A stretch of 64,000 nt of DNA, taken from positions 1 through 64,000 of the forward strand of contig CABVDD010000003.1 in assembly GCA_902497095.1 (NCBI GenBank). Reading direction: 5' to 3'. Both the position numbers and the translations under genes were made by a program. A model generated the notes under the pieces. It was not told the DNA's origin, did no database searches, and saw nothing but the letters and a program-made list of their open reading frames with translations. Position 1 is the first letter of the stretch, and every line of letters begins with the position of its first letter. Source of the stretch: an uncultured Faecalicoccus sp. (lineage in GTDB: Bacteria > Bacillota_I > Bacilli_A > Erysipelotrichales > Erysipelotrichaceae). This document shows, piece by piece, positions 8,765-17,959 of this stretch.

Positions 8765-9849
8765 GTCATTTTATGAATTAGTTGAATAACTCTTTTAGTA
8801 TTTTGTCCATCTGCATAAACTATATATTTTTGTTGAAACTTATATATTTTTGAATCTTTTTTTAAGTGTTTTAGTGCATGAATCAATTCTTCTTCGTTAA
8901 AACAAACAGGTCCCGGAAACTCTTTTTTATAATTCAAGTTAAATCCTACTGTCTGATCATAATCTTCCACATCATCTATATAACCAATCATAGGTTTATC
9001 CAATAAAGAATAATCCAAAATAACGCTGGAGTAATCGCTGATCAAAACATCACTGACATGCATCAAAGAATACAGATCTTCATCATGACAATCAATAGCT
9101 CGTTTATGATCAATATGAATATCCGGCAATAATGGATGAAACTTATACAAGATACAATATTCATCCCCTAAAATACCTAATACTTTTGAAATATCAAAAC
9201 TTGCGACTTGAAATCCTTTGACCATATTTCCTCGAAATGTAGGTGCATACAATATACATTTCTTATTTTTTATCTTTGGGTATTTCGCATACAGTTTGTC
9301 TACTTGATCCTTCTGTCTTTTTTTATCCAACAACTCATCAATTCTTGGAAGGCCCGTTACATATACTTGATCTGAATTTACATCAAAGGCATCCGCATAA
9401 ATATCTTTCCAATACGGTGCGCTGCATAAAACCGCATCATAGCCTTGTATAGGATATGAGCGCTTGATTTGATTCCCAAATTTTTTTACAGCTCCACAAG
9501 CATGCCATACTTGTAAAACTTTTGTACCTTTAGGTTTAAATCTAGACACAATATAATTATTGTCATTTAGAATGATAAGCTGGCTCTGTTTCATTTGAAT
9601 CAGCTGATGACAAAGATTTAAAAAATATAAAAAGTAACCTTTTATCGTCTTATGAATTTGAAATAATTCATAGTGAATATCATAATTACCCTCATTTTTT
9701 AAAGCTTGATCTATTTGATAAAAATCTCCCGTTAAATGATCACTTGTCATCGAAATAAACAAAATTCTCTTATCTTTTGGATGAAGAAAAAATGTAAGAC
9801 CATTTAAAACAGATAAAACAATGTTTAAAATGATTTTTTCGACTTTCAT
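8755..9849 (-). CDS. CDP-glycerol glycerophosphotransferase family protein (TagB-like)
   Basis: A 364-residue member of the CDP-glycerol:poly(glycerophosphate) glycerophosphotransferase family (TagB/TagF), acting at the inner membrane face in wall teichoic acid synthesis. Family motifs are LQVWHACGAVKKFG at about residue 131, YAPTFRG near residue 200, and SDYSSVILDYSLLDKPMI near residue 270. An amphipathic/hydrophobic N-terminus (residues 1-25) suits membrane association. Its start overlaps the stop of the upstream paralogue by four bases. It is the shortest of the three paralogues and carries the variant WHACGA instead of WHGTP, so it may be the primase (TagB-like) rather than the polymerase. 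That assignment is inference. Confidence 0.82.
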   Translation of the reverse strand: MKVEKIILNIVLSVLNGLTFFLHPKDKRILFISMTSDHLTGDFYQIDQALKNEGNYDIHYELFQIHKTIKGYFLYFLNLCHQLIQMKQSQLIILNDNNYIVSRFKPKGTKVLQVWHACGAVKKFGNQIKRSYPIQGYDAVLCSAPYWKDIYADAFDVNSDQVYVTGLPRIDELLDKKRQKDQVDKLYAKYPKIKNKKCILYAPTFRGNMVKGFQVASFDISKVLGILGDEYCILYKFHPLLPDIHIDHKRAIDCHDEDLYSLMHVSDVLISDYSSVILDYSLLDKPMIGYIDDVEDYDQTVGFNLNYKKEFPGPVCFNEEELIHALKHLKKDSKIYKFQQKYIVYADGQNTKRVIQLIHKMTRG

Positions 9850-11045
9850 GACCTTGCCTCAACTAATAATTCACAAACACGTTTTGATGCATTTCCATCA
9901 TCTAAATTATTAAAACGATCATGAAACTCTTTTAAATTGGATGTATCATAGATTCCGTTTTTTATGTCCAGACAAAGTTGTGTTTCATCGCGATAAATTT
10001 TACCAGGAAGATCTTTATAGATATCTAAATAAAATCCTCTTAAATCACTGGCATAACTTTCTAAATCATACATATAGAAATAGATTGGACGTTTTAAAAT
10101 CGCATAATCAAAGAATACGCTGGAATAATCTGTGATCAATACATCACTGATCACATACAATTCATTAATTTCTGATTCTGCAGGCATAGTATATAAAAAT
10201 CCTTGCAGTGAAGTATCATTTTGATACTTATTAATGATCAGATAGTGTGGTTTAAAAAGTACGATATATTCATCTTTTAAGATTTCTTTCCACAAATGAA
10301 AATCTGCTTTTAATTCAAAAGTATATCCAGCCGCAACATAAGAATTATCACGCCATGTTGGAGCATATAAAATGATTTTTTTATCCATAGGCAATTTTAA
10401 CCTTTTTTTAATCGAAACAATTTCTTCATTTGTCACGTTCGCAATAAAATCATTGCGAGGATACCCGGTTTCTACCAGTCTTTTAGAATCTATTCCAAAC
10501 GCACCAGGAAATATCGAAGTACAAAAGGCATTGGGAGAAATCATAAAATCATAACGCGATACATCTACATCATAGCTATGGCACATTTGTTCATAAGAAA
10601 CTCCTGAACGATAAAAAGTCGTATCTTCACTAACATCTATATCATGCGCCAATCGCTTCAAAGGCGTGCCATGCCATGTCTGTAAATAAATTTGATCCTC
10701 TTTTTTACAAATATAAAGGGGTAATTTACAATTAACTATCCAAATTTTTGCCTTGGATAAATAGTAAAAATAAGAAAAACTAAAATATTCCTTGATTTCA
10801 GCTCCTTCAATCTGAATATTTTTTTGTTTATGATGCTTAATAAACCAGATAAAACGATATTCTTTCCATCGTGGATCTTTTCGCATCTGTTCATAAATCG
10901 CTCTTGGATTATCGGAATAACCCCGCCCATGAAATGAAATAAATATAACCAGCTTGTCATCGATAGGAATGAATCGATAGACACATCGATAAGCAATCCG
11001 AATGAGCTTACCGGCCCATTTTTTCACAATACGTAAGATGGTCAT
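9846..11045 (-). CDS. CDP-glycerol:poly(glycerophosphate) glycerophosphotransferase
   Basis: A 399-residue TagF-type transferase adding glycerol-3-phosphate units from CDP-glycerol to a growing chain. Motifs are QTWHGTPLKRLAHD near residue 123, LYAPTWRDNSY near residue 225, and TDYSSVFFDYAILKRPIYFY near residue 305. The N-terminal 25 residues form an amphipathic segment. AAAGGAAA precedes the start. It lies in the tagG-tagH-tagD-(GT2/TagF)-TagF-TagB operon, four bases overlapping the next gene. TagF-like paralogues in this context usually divide linkage-unit extension from polymerisation; which one this is cannot be settled from sequence. Confidence 0.88.
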   Translation of the reverse strand: MTILRIVKKWAGKLIRIAYRCVYRFIPIDDKLVIFISFHGRGYSDNPRAIYEQMRKDPRWKEYRFIWFIKHHKQKNIQIEGAEIKEYFSFSYFYYLSKAKIWIVNCKLPLYICKKEDQIYLQTWHGTPLKRLAHDIDVSEDTTFYRSGVSYEQMCHSYDVDVSRYDFMISPNAFCTSIFPGAFGIDSKRLVETGYPRNDFIANVTNEEIVSIKKRLKLPMDKKIILYAPTWRDNSYVAAGYTFELKADFHLWKEILKDEYIVLFKPHYLIINKYQNDTSLQGFLYTMPAESEINELYVISDVLITDYSSVFFDYAILKRPIYFYMYDLESYASDLRGFYLDIYKDLPGKIYRDETQLCLDIKNGIYDTSNLKEFHDRFNNLDDGNASKRVCELLVEARS

Positions 11046-11057
11046 ATAGTTTCCTTT

Positions 11058-13292
11058 CTAGCCAAACACTTCCTTGATAATATTCTCGCTGGCATGTCCA
11101 TCATCAAAACAACAGAAACGATCATAGAATTCATCATATCGCTTTTTATATCGTTTTTGTATCGTATCAATATGAAGAATCGCATCGATCACTTCTTCGC
11201 TTGTATATAATAATGGGCCTGGTACTTCGGTATTCATATCAATATAGAAACCACGAAGCTGATTTTTATATTTTTCAATATCATACGTATAAAATAAGAT
11301 AGGACGCTTTAAATTCGCAAAATCAAAGAACACACTGGAATAATCTGTAATACATATATCTGTCATAAGATAAATCTCTGAAATATCATCATAGTTACTT
11401 AAATTGTAAGCAAATCCTTCCAAACCTGTCGTATCAATTTTATCGGCGATATAATGATGTGTCCTCAACAAAAGTACATAGTCTTTTTCCAACATGGTCT
11501 TCATTTTCTTTAGATCCAATGCCAAAGTAAATTTGTATTCTCCTTTGCCATAATGTTCATCATCTCTCCATGTAGGAGCATACAAAATTGTCTTTTTATC
11601 CAAAGGAATTCCTAATTTTTCTTTTAGACGTCTAGCTCTTTGTTCTTTATCCGAAGCATATAAAATATCATTACGCGGATAGCCATATTCCAACATTTTT
11701 CCTTCATACATAAAACAACTTCTAAAAGTTTTAGAAGAAAATGGATTGGCACTTACTAAATAATCCCATTCTTTTCTTTGTTTATAAAATTGTTCCTTGT
11801 ATTTTGGTGAAGCACTTGTCACCTCTTCTTGATCAAATACCAAACGTTTTAAAGGTGTTCCATGCCATGTTTCTAAAAACACCTGTCCTTCTCTTTTTCT
11901 AAACCATAATGGCTGACGAACATTAAAGACAAGATATTTACTGACAGCACAATAATAAGCATATTGAAAAGAAAAACGCTTTACTGTTTTTGCCCCATAC
12001 GGAATATCATGTTTTCCATTTATAGCCCAGACACATTCATATTTACCCGGATACATCGTATTTAACGCTTCATAAATATATTTAGGAGAATCAGAATAAT
12101 TCTTTGCCATAAATGTTTCAAACAAAACTACATTTTCTTTGATTGGCAATTTTAAATATCGATGATAATACGCAAGTTTATACAATGCGTTTTTATTTTT
12201 ATTCGCAAATATACTTTTTAGCTTTGCCTTTCCAAAACTCCAGCGAATAGCTTTTTGCACATTTTTTAAATCATTATTCATAGTTGCCAAAATGATTCGC
12301 TTTTGTTTGGCAGAAAGATCATCCAATACTCTTGGTGCTGTATCTAATAAAGTGGATTGTATACGAACAAAATAGTCTTTTCGCCATCTTTCATCTTGTG
12401 ATCTTCGTATCCGCTTGACCATTGTCTTTGTGACATATCGAATCAATTTTTTATCCAAATAATAACGAACCGGTCCTTGTGGATCTAAATGTTTTCTGGC
12501 ACATTCCACCGCCAAACATCTTTCATCAAAGCGAGTATCACTTTCTTCCTGATTCAAACTTGGTTCATTGATAGGATCATTGTGCTTTCTTTTGATATAC
12601 CAGGCATTTTCTTCATAAAGAAAAGAAGAAGCTTGTTCAAGAACTTGTGTCAAAAAGATCTGATCGCTAAAATATCGAAAATTCGTATCAAATAAAATTT
12701 GATGATCGATCAAAAATTGTCTTCTATACAAATTTGCTAATACCGTGATTGACTGAAATCCGCTTCGTTTGACCATCGTATGATAGATTGCCATCATACG
12801 ATCTTTATTTTCTTCTTTAAAACGTTGCAGATGATTTGAAATTTTTTCTTCTTGTTCCTGTGCTTTTTCTGCCTCATCATCGGCATCCACTTCTTGTTTA
12901 GAAAGTTTATCTAGAAAGTTAGCTTTGTTGTTCCACGTATTTCGTATGGTTCCATATACCACATCTTGTCCGTTTAAATGGCTGGTCAAAGAAGATAATG
13001 TATCTTCCAAGATATAATCATCACTATCTAGAAAATAAACATATTCTCCCTTTGCATGTTGTAATCCCATATTTCGACAAGCTGCTACACCTTCTTCTTG
13101 TTCATCTAATGAAAGAATACGCAATGGAAGATCGTTAAAGGTTCTAATTTCTTCTTGAACTTGTGCATCAACATGATCACATATGATCAAAATTTCAAAA
13201 TCGGAATAAGAACTTTCTTTTAGTGACAAAAGACATTCTTTTAAATAATGAAGATATTTCTGAAAAGGAATGATTATGCTGATCTTATTCAT
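11058..13292 (-). CDS. two-domain protein: GT2 glycosyltransferase fused to a TagF-like glycerophosphotransferase
   Basis: A 744-residue fusion. Residues 1-230 are a GT-A family 2 glycosyltransferase (SIIIPFQKYLHYLKECLLSL, then GVAACRNMGLQHAKGEYVYFLDSDDY with the metal-binding DSDD near residue 93). A charged, Glu-rich helix is near residues 130-155. After a basic linker (about 280-390), residues 390-744 are a TagF-type domain with ETWHGTPLKRLVFD, YAPTWRDDEHYG and TDYSSVFFDFANLKRPILFY. The combination suggests one polypeptide that both extends the glycerophosphate chain and adds a sugar, as in mixed or decorated teichoic acids. The sugar is unknown. The gene overlaps tagD by eight bases. Confidence 0.88.
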   Translation of the reverse strand: MNKISIIIPFQKYLHYLKECLLSLKESSYSDFEILIICDHVDAQVQEEIRTFNDLPLRILSLDEQEEGVAACRNMGLQHAKGEYVYFLDSDDYILEDTLSSLTSHLNGQDVVYGTIRNTWNNKANFLDKLSKQEVDADDEAEKAQEQEEKISNHLQRFKEENKDRMMAIYHTMVKRSGFQSITVLANLYRRQFLIDHQILFDTNFRYFSDQIFLTQVLEQASSFLYEENAWYIKRKHNDPINEPSLNQEESDTRFDERCLAVECARKHLDPQGPVRYYLDKKLIRYVTKTMVKRIRRSQDERWRKDYFVRIQSTLLDTAPRVLDDLSAKQKRIILATMNNDLKNVQKAIRWSFGKAKLKSIFANKNKNALYKLAYYHRYLKLPIKENVVLFETFMAKNYSDSPKYIYEALNTMYPGKYECVWAINGKHDIPYGAKTVKRFSFQYAYYCAVSKYLVFNVRQPLWFRKREGQVFLETWHGTPLKRLVFDQEEVTSASPKYKEQFYKQRKEWDYLVSANPFSSKTFRSCFMYEGKMLEYGYPRNDILYASDKEQRARRLKEKLGIPLDKKTILYAPTWRDDEHYGKGEYKFTLALDLKKMKTMLEKDYVLLLRTHHYIADKIDTTGLEGFAYNLSNYDDISEIYLMTDICITDYSSVFFDFANLKRPILFYTYDIEKYKNQLRGFYIDMNTEVPGPLLYTSEEVIDAILHIDTIQKRYKKRYDEFYDRFCCFDDGHASENIIKEVFG

Positions 13293-13677
13293 CGCCTTTT
13301 AATTCTTCCTTTAACTGTGTCGTAGAAATTCCTTCTGTTCTTGGCAAATATATAACTTCACAATAGTCCTTTAAGAAATCAAATTTTCCCTTCCAGTCAT
13401 CACCCATGACAAAAATATCTACATTATATTTTTTAACATCTTCTATTTTCTGTTCCCAACTGGTTTCTGGAATTACTTTATCTACATAACGAATAGCTTC
13501 TACGATCTGCATTCGATCTGTATCTTTGATTTGACAGACTTTTCCTTTTCCGCGATTAAATTCATCACTACTGACCGCAACGATCAAATAATCACCTAAA
13601 GCCTTTGCCCGCTTTAATAAATTCAGATGACCGATATGAAATAAATCAAAAGTTCCATAAGTAATCACTGTTTTCAT
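13285..13677 (-). CDS. tagD: glycerol-3-phosphate cytidylyltransferase
   Basis: A 130-residue nucleotidyltransferase making CDP-glycerol from CTP and glycerol-3-phosphate, the donor used by the three transferases downstream. The HIGH motif is in GTFDLFHIGHLNLL at about residues 8-20. The second signature RTEGISTTQL is at about residues 113-122. The length matches Bacillus TagD. AGGAGG precedes the ATG, and the gene overlaps the next by eight bases, so the enzyme is likely co-produced with its users. Confidence 0.96.
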   Translation of the reverse strand: MKTVITYGTFDLFHIGHLNLLKRAKALGDYLIVAVSSDEFNRGKGKVCQIKDTDRMQIVEAIRYVDKVIPETSWEQKIEDVKKYNVDIFVMGDDWKGKFDFLKDYCEVIYLPRTEGISTTQLKEELKGDE

Positions 13678-13678
13678 C

Positions 13679-14494
13679 TTACAATCCTCCTAGTATCCTT
13701 GAAAAAAAACTCTTTTTTGTATCTGGTAAGATACGTTCCTCAAATTTTTCATTCAATATTTTTTTCTTTTCTTTTGGCTTTAATGCGTTTAATTGATCAA
13801 CATATTTTGAATAATGAGCACAAACCGTTTCTATATCTTGCATTTCCTGCAGCCTTCCTCCTTCAATCCACATTCCAGTCTTACAAAACTGCTGAACTTG
13901 TGAAATAGAATGAGAAACAAAGAAAATCGTCTTGCCTTCATTATCTCTTAGTTTCATCATATGATCCAAACATTTTTTCGCAAAGCCTTTATCACCTACA
14001 GATAACGCTTCATCTACAATAAAGATATCTGGATCCAATGCCAAAGAAATTGAAAATCCCAAACGTGATTTCATACCACTGGAATATTTTTTTACAGGCT
14101 GATACAAAAAATCTCCCAATTCCGCAAAATCGATAACACTTTGTGTAATTCTTTGTATTTCCTTTTTCTTTAGTCCTAATAAAGCTCCCTTTACACGAAT
14201 ATTTTCTTCTCCTGTCAATTGCATGTTCAAACCGGTATTGATGGCAATTAAAGCTTGTTCTCCATGAATTTCTATGGATCCTTCATCAATATCACTGATA
14301 CCTGCCAATATGGAGGAAAGTGTGGACTTACCTGATCCATTGGTTCCTAAAATACCTACAACATCTCCTTTTTCAACTTTAAAGGATAAATCTTTTAAGG
14401 CATAAAAGCGTTTATTAGAATGTCGTTGACTGTTTTTATTTTTTAACGTGTAGATTTTGGAAATATGATCTACTTTTACTGCATATTCTGCCAT
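13679..14494 (-). CDS. tagH: teichoic acid ABC transporter, ATP-binding subunit
   Basis: A 271-residue ATPase partner of TagG that exports undecaprenyl-linked teichoic acid. Walker A is GTNGSGKST at about residues 48-56. The signature motif reads KYSSGMKSRLGFSISL and Walker B is DIFIVDEALSVGD. The C-terminal 40 residues are an unconserved charged tail. The ATG at 14494 is preferred to the in-frame GTG six bases earlier because AGAGG is optimally spaced from the ATG and abuts the GTG. It lies eight bases after the tagG stop. Confidence 0.93.
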   Translation of the reverse strand: MAEYAVKVDHISKIYTLKNKNSQRHSNKRFYALKDLSFKVEKGDVVGILGTNGSGKSTLSSILAGISDIDEGSIEIHGEQALIAINTGLNMQLTGEENIRVKGALLGLKKKEIQRITQSVIDFAELGDFLYQPVKKYSSGMKSRLGFSISLALDPDIFIVDEALSVGDKGFAKKCLDHMMKLRDNEGKTIFFVSHSISQVQQFCKTGMWIEGGRLQEMQDIETVCAHYSKYVDQLNALKPKEKKKILNEKFEERILPDTKKSFFSRILGGL

Positions 14495-14502
14495 ATTCAC
14501 CT

Positions 14503-15333
14503 CTAAATCAAATCAATAAATTTTTTCTTGAATTTAAACATCAGCATACAACCGATCGTAAATAAGATTAATACAAGGCACCAAAAATATAAGGTGTATA
14601 CTGGATGATCAAATGGAGTTTGTCCATAAAATACCGATTCTCTATATCCTTGAATGATGTAATACACTGGATTTAATTTCATAATGGAATTTAAGAAATT
14701 ATGAAATGGAACATGATTTCCAAAAGTACAATCCCAAATGACCGGTGATAAATACATAAACATTCGAATCAATGATGTTACTAATTTTTTTATATCACGC
14801 CAAAGCATAGTTAACACAGAAAGAATCAAAGATACACTTTCAGAAAACACAAAAGCACAAAACATATAATAAAAAATCCAAAGCCAATGTAGCTGTGGAG
14901 TATATCCACATAAAAATAAAGTAACCAAAGTAATTATCAGCATGCATCCATGATTAAATAATTCTTTACAAACAACTGTTGCCGGTAATACCGAAACAGG
15001 AAATTTCATCTTTGTGATGACATTTGTCTTAGAAAAAATAGCACTACATCCTTTTTGAATACATGGCTGAATGAACCACCAGGTTGCATATCCTACAACA
15101 AGCCATGGAAGATAAGAAACTTTAATATCATTGATTTCGATAGGTTTTCGATTCCAAGCCACGCCAAAAATCAACCAATATGTAAATACTTGAATGGCCG
15201 GCGATGCGAAATTCCAAAAAATTCCAAATTTGGAGTCACGCATATCTGCCAACAATTCATATTTGGCAATGGAGTAAATTCGAAATAAGTTTGAAAAGTT
15301 TTCTTTTAAAACGTATTTTATACTCTGAAACAT
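14503..15333 (-). CDS. tagG: teichoic acid ABC transporter, permease subunit
   Basis: A 276-residue ABC-2 type permease. An N-terminal cytoplasmic segment (YSIAKYELLADMRDSKFGIFWN) is followed by about six membrane spans, including the YWLIFGVAW span and a C-terminal LYFWCLVLILFTIGCMLMF span. It moves lipid-linked teichoic acid across the membrane with TagH. GAGG precedes the ATG, and it is the first gene of the teichoic acid operon. Its own promoter lies just upstream (15352-15380), partly overlapping the tail of the rpoE terminator. Confidence 0.93.
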   Translation of the reverse strand: MFQSIKYVLKENFSNLFRIYSIAKYELLADMRDSKFGIFWNFASPAIQVFTYWLIFGVAWNRKPIEINDIKVSYLPWLVVGYATWWFIQPCIQKGCSAIFSKTNVITKMKFPVSVLPATVVCKELFNHGCMLIITLVTLFLCGYTPQLHWLWIFYYMFCAFVFSESVSLILSVLTMLWRDIKKLVTSLIRMFMYLSPVIWDCTFGNHVPFHNFLNSIMKLNPVYYIIQGYRESVFYGQTPFDHPVYTLYFWCLVLILFTIGCMLMFKFKKKFIDLI

Positions 15334-15351
15334 ACATTTTCCTCGTTCTTC

Positions 15352-15380
15352 ATTGTATTCTATTCTAAATAGTAAGTAAA
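15352..15380 (-). promoter_or_regulatory. promoter of the teichoic acid operon
   Basis: TTTACT (15380-15375), 17-bp spacer, TACAAT (15357-15352) on the minus strand. It lies about 20 bases before the tagG start. The -35 box overlaps the T-rich tail of the upstream terminator. Confidence 0.6.
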
Positions 15381-15400
15381 GAGCCTGCCAAACGGCAGGC
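15378..15400 (-). terminator. terminator after rpoE
   Basis: GCCTGCC, loop GTTT, GGCAGGC, then TCTTTACTT on the minus strand. The stem is strong and GC-rich; the T tract is interrupted. Confidence 0.7.
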
Positions 15401-15465
15401 CTTTATCTAGCGCATTCTTCTCCTTTCCTTTTTTATTTTCACAAAGGAAAGTGACTAAAAAATGA

Positions 15466-15804
15466 CTATTCTTCGTCTTCTTGTTCTTCTTTGGCTTCTT
15501 CATCCAGATCCAAAGATTCATCCTGGTCTTCATCATCACCATCTTCATCAATAGCGATAGAATCCGTATCCATCACACTTTCTGAAAAAGTATGGCGACT
15601 TCTTAAATCCCAGTTATTTTGCGGCATACTGAAAAAACGTCCATCAATTGATAAATCAGTATAGAACTGAGCAATATTGTCATCAAACTGGCTTTCATTA
15701 AAACCTAATTCACTGGATACACGAGTCCATAATTCAATAAATGGCATTGCATCTTTACCACTTTGTAAAATCTGATAGGCAACATCGGTCATTGACTGTT
15801 TCAT
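15466..15804 (-). CDS. rpoE: DNA-directed RNA polymerase delta subunit
   Basis: A 112-residue delta subunit of Firmicute RNA polymerase, which aids core recycling and promoter selectivity. The N-terminal globular domain (residues 1-70) carries the MPFIELWTRVSSELG and NIAQFYTDLSIDGRFF elements followed by NNWDLRSRH. The tail from residue 80 is almost entirely Asp and Glu. This acidic tail is short compared with Bacillus, where delta is about 170 residues. The position directly after DUF1934 and argS matches the ywiB-argS-rpoE neighbourhood of other Firmicutes. Confidence 0.95.
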   Translation of the reverse strand: MKQSMTDVAYQILQSGKDAMPFIELWTRVSSELGFNESQFDDNIAQFYTDLSIDGRFFSMPQNNWDLRSRHTFSESVMDTDSIAIDEDGDDEDQDESLDLDEEAKEEQEDEE

Positions 15805-15829
15805 ACTACTAAAATCTCCTTTAAAACAT

Positions 15830-17470
15830 TTACATAGATTCTACGGCTTGAACACCGATACATTCTAAAGCATTTGCTAAGACTATTTGGGTAGCCTTAA
15901 CTAAAGCTAAACGTTGTGAAGTAAGTTCAATATCTTGTGGATCTAACACTTTACAAGCATTATAGAAGCTGTGAAACTTCGATGCCAGGTTTTGAATATA
16001 ATGACAAACTTTATGTACCTGGCGAGTGCGTGCGCTTTCTGTAATGACTTTATTAAATTCCTGCAGTGTTTTTAATAATTCTATTTCTTTTTCGTGATTC
16101 AATCGTTCATAATGATCAGCTAATGAAATATCCTGTGCTTGTTTTTGTATCGAACACATACGAGCATGCGCATATTGTGCATAATAAACCGGATTATCAT
16201 TCGATTGTTTTTTAGCTAATTCTACATCAAAATCCAAATGCGAATCTAATGCTCTTTGTACAAAGAAATAACGAGCCGCATCAACTCCCACACTTTCAAC
16301 AAGTTCAGAAATTGTCGTTGCGTTTCCTAATCTTTTAGACATTTTTACTTCTTCACCATTCGAAACCAATCGAACCATTTGAATGATATCTACATGAAGT
16401 TTATTCGCATCATTTCCTAATGCCGTCATACTTCCTTTTAAACGTGGAATATATCCATGATGATCGGCACCAAAGAAATCGATCAATAAATCAAATCCTC
16501 GTTTAAATTTATCATTGTGATAAGCAATATCCGGCACTAAATATGTATACGATCCATCCGTTTTTTGAAGAACACGATCTTTATCATCTCCAAATTTTGT
16601 CGTAGTAAACCATAACGCTCCATCTTTTCGATATGTATATCCTTTTTCTTCCAGTAATTTTAGCGCTTCTTCTACTTTACCGGCATCACGAATGGCTTGT
16701 TCACTAGACCAGACATCAAATTCGACTCTGTAATCTTTTAAATCTTTTTTGATTTTATCAAGTTCAAAAGCTATGCCTTCTTTTCTGAAAAAATTTAAAT
16801 TCTCCGGTGTTGGTTCTAAATATTGATTTGGATATTCTTTGGCAAGAGCAAATCCTTTTTCTTTTACATCTTCTCCTAAATAACCATCTGCACCTATTTC
16901 TGTATCCAATCCATGTGCCTGACGATATCTGGCATTTAAAGACAATGCGAGATTTGTGATTTGATTTCCGGCATCATTTACATAATACTCACGTGTTACA
17001 TCGTACCCTGCTTTTTTCATGATACGAGCACAACTATCGCCCCAGGCAGCACCTCTGGCATGACCTAGATGTAAAGAGCCAGTAGGATTGGCACTGACAT
17101 ATTCTAGATTGACCTTGATTCCATTAGAAGGTTGTTGACCATAGTTTTCTTTTTTGTCTAAGATTTCTTCAATGACTTTAGAATAACGATTAGTATCCAA
17201 TGTAAAATTGATAAAACCTGGACCTGCGATTTCCATAGAAGAAACGGAACAACTTTCTTTATCCAAAGATTCGGTAATTTTAGTTGCGATATTTCTTGGA
17301 TTCTGCTTCAAAATTCTTGTCAGCTGCATGGCAATGTTACTGGAAAAATCACCATGATCTTTGTTTTTAGGAATTTCAATGATAATTTGTTCTACAGCCA
17401 CTTCTAAATCAAAGCTCTTTTTTATGGCCTTTTGAATCGCCTTTTTTAATTCAATTTCAATGGACTGCAT
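15830..17470 (-). CDS. argS: arginyl-tRNA synthetase
   Basis: A 546-residue class I aminoacyl-tRNA synthetase charging tRNA-Arg. The N-terminal Add1 domain spans residues 1-105. The HIGH-like motif is HLGHARGAAWGD near residue 124. KMSKRLGNATT near residue 367 is the KMSKS counterpart. The C-terminal DALR anticodon-binding domain contains YAQYAHARMCSI. Length is normal for bacterial ArgRS. The start overlaps the DUF1934 gene by 14 bases, and rpoE follows after 25 bases, so the three genes look co-transcribed. Confidence 0.97.
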   Translation of the reverse strand: MQSIEIELKKAIQKAIKKSFDLEVAVEQIIIEIPKNKDHGDFSSNIAMQLTRILKQNPRNIATKITESLDKESCSVSSMEIAGPGFINFTLDTNRYSKVIEEILDKKENYGQQPSNGIKVNLEYVSANPTGSLHLGHARGAAWGDSCARIMKKAGYDVTREYYVNDAGNQITNLALSLNARYRQAHGLDTEIGADGYLGEDVKEKGFALAKEYPNQYLEPTPENLNFFRKEGIAFELDKIKKDLKDYRVEFDVWSSEQAIRDAGKVEEALKLLEEKGYTYRKDGALWFTTTKFGDDKDRVLQKTDGSYTYLVPDIAYHNDKFKRGFDLLIDFFGADHHGYIPRLKGSMTALGNDANKLHVDIIQMVRLVSNGEEVKMSKRLGNATTISELVESVGVDAARYFFVQRALDSHLDFDVELAKKQSNDNPVYYAQYAHARMCSIQKQAQDISLADHYERLNHEKEIELLKTLQEFNKVITESARTRQVHKVCHYIQNLASKFHSFYNACKVLDPQDIELTSQRLALVKATQIVLANALECIGVQAVESM

Positions 17471-17834
17471 ATTCTGCCTCCTTTATTTCTAATGCAAAAT
17501 CAAATATTTGATTTTGTTTTTCCATATCCAATTCATATTGTATTTCAATACGCTGATCTTGCACCTTATAAGAATGTACAAAACAAGATACATCGATCTC
17601 GCCAAATTCGGTACGAATCCATCCTTTTGTTTTTTTATGTAAACGAAGGATTAAATGTACATGAACTTCTGAAATACTGTCGATGATCAAAGTATCTTTA
17701 TAAACTTTCCATGAAAAAGAATACATTTCATTGGCAAAGCGATAATGAACACCTTGATCGGTATACTCTATATCAGCTTTTCCTTTATAAAGGATCTGAT
17801 GATTGAGATTATCTATCAACTGTATTTGAAACAT
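17457..17834 (-). CDS. DUF1934 (YwiB-like) beta-barrel protein
   Basis: A 125-residue protein of the DUF1934/YwiB family, predicted to be a small calycin-like beta barrel. Its function is not established. The position immediately before argS and rpoE is conserved in Bacillus (ywiB-argS-rpoE), which supports the assignment. No Shine-Dalgarno sequence is visible. Instead an extended -10 (TGATATATT) lies nine bases before the ATG with TTTGCA 17 bases further up, so the mRNA leader is predicted to be only two or three bases. Confidence 0.8.
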   Translation of the reverse strand: MFQIQLIDNLNHQILYKGKADIEYTDQGVHYRFANEMYSFSWKVYKDTLIIDSISEVHVHLILRLHKKTKGWIRTEFGEIDVSCFVHSYKVQDQRIEIQYELDMEKQNQIFDFALEIKEAEYAVH

Positions 17835-17843
17835 AGCGCTAGA

Positions 17844-17872
17844 AATATATCACACTTTACAGGAAATGCAAA
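17844..17872 (-). promoter_or_regulatory. promoter of DUF1934-argS-rpoE, almost leaderless
   Basis: TTTGCA (17872-17867), 17-bp spacer ending TGA, TATATT (17849-17844) on the minus strand. Nine bases separate the -10 from the ATG at 17834. Confidence 0.6.
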
Positions 17873-17923
17873 CAAAAAAATGCTGCAGAATATAGGTTTA
17901 TATATAAATAATGAAATCATAAC

Positions 17924-17953
17924 AAAAAAATCACACAGACTTTTCTGTGTGAT
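17924..17953 (-). terminator. terminator of the YitT-family gene
   Basis: ATCACACAGA, loop AAAG, TCTGTGTGAT, TTTTTT on the minus strand: a perfect 10-bp stem with a T run. Confidence 0.88.
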
Positions 17954-17959
17954 ACTATC

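Noticed and set aside
15407..15430. Minimal Met-Arg-stop frame with AAAGGAG upstream, on the minus strand between rpoE and tagG
   Set aside because: The three-codon frame sits in the likely 3' untranslated part of the rpoE transcript before its terminator. A match this short is expected by chance in A/G-rich sequence.
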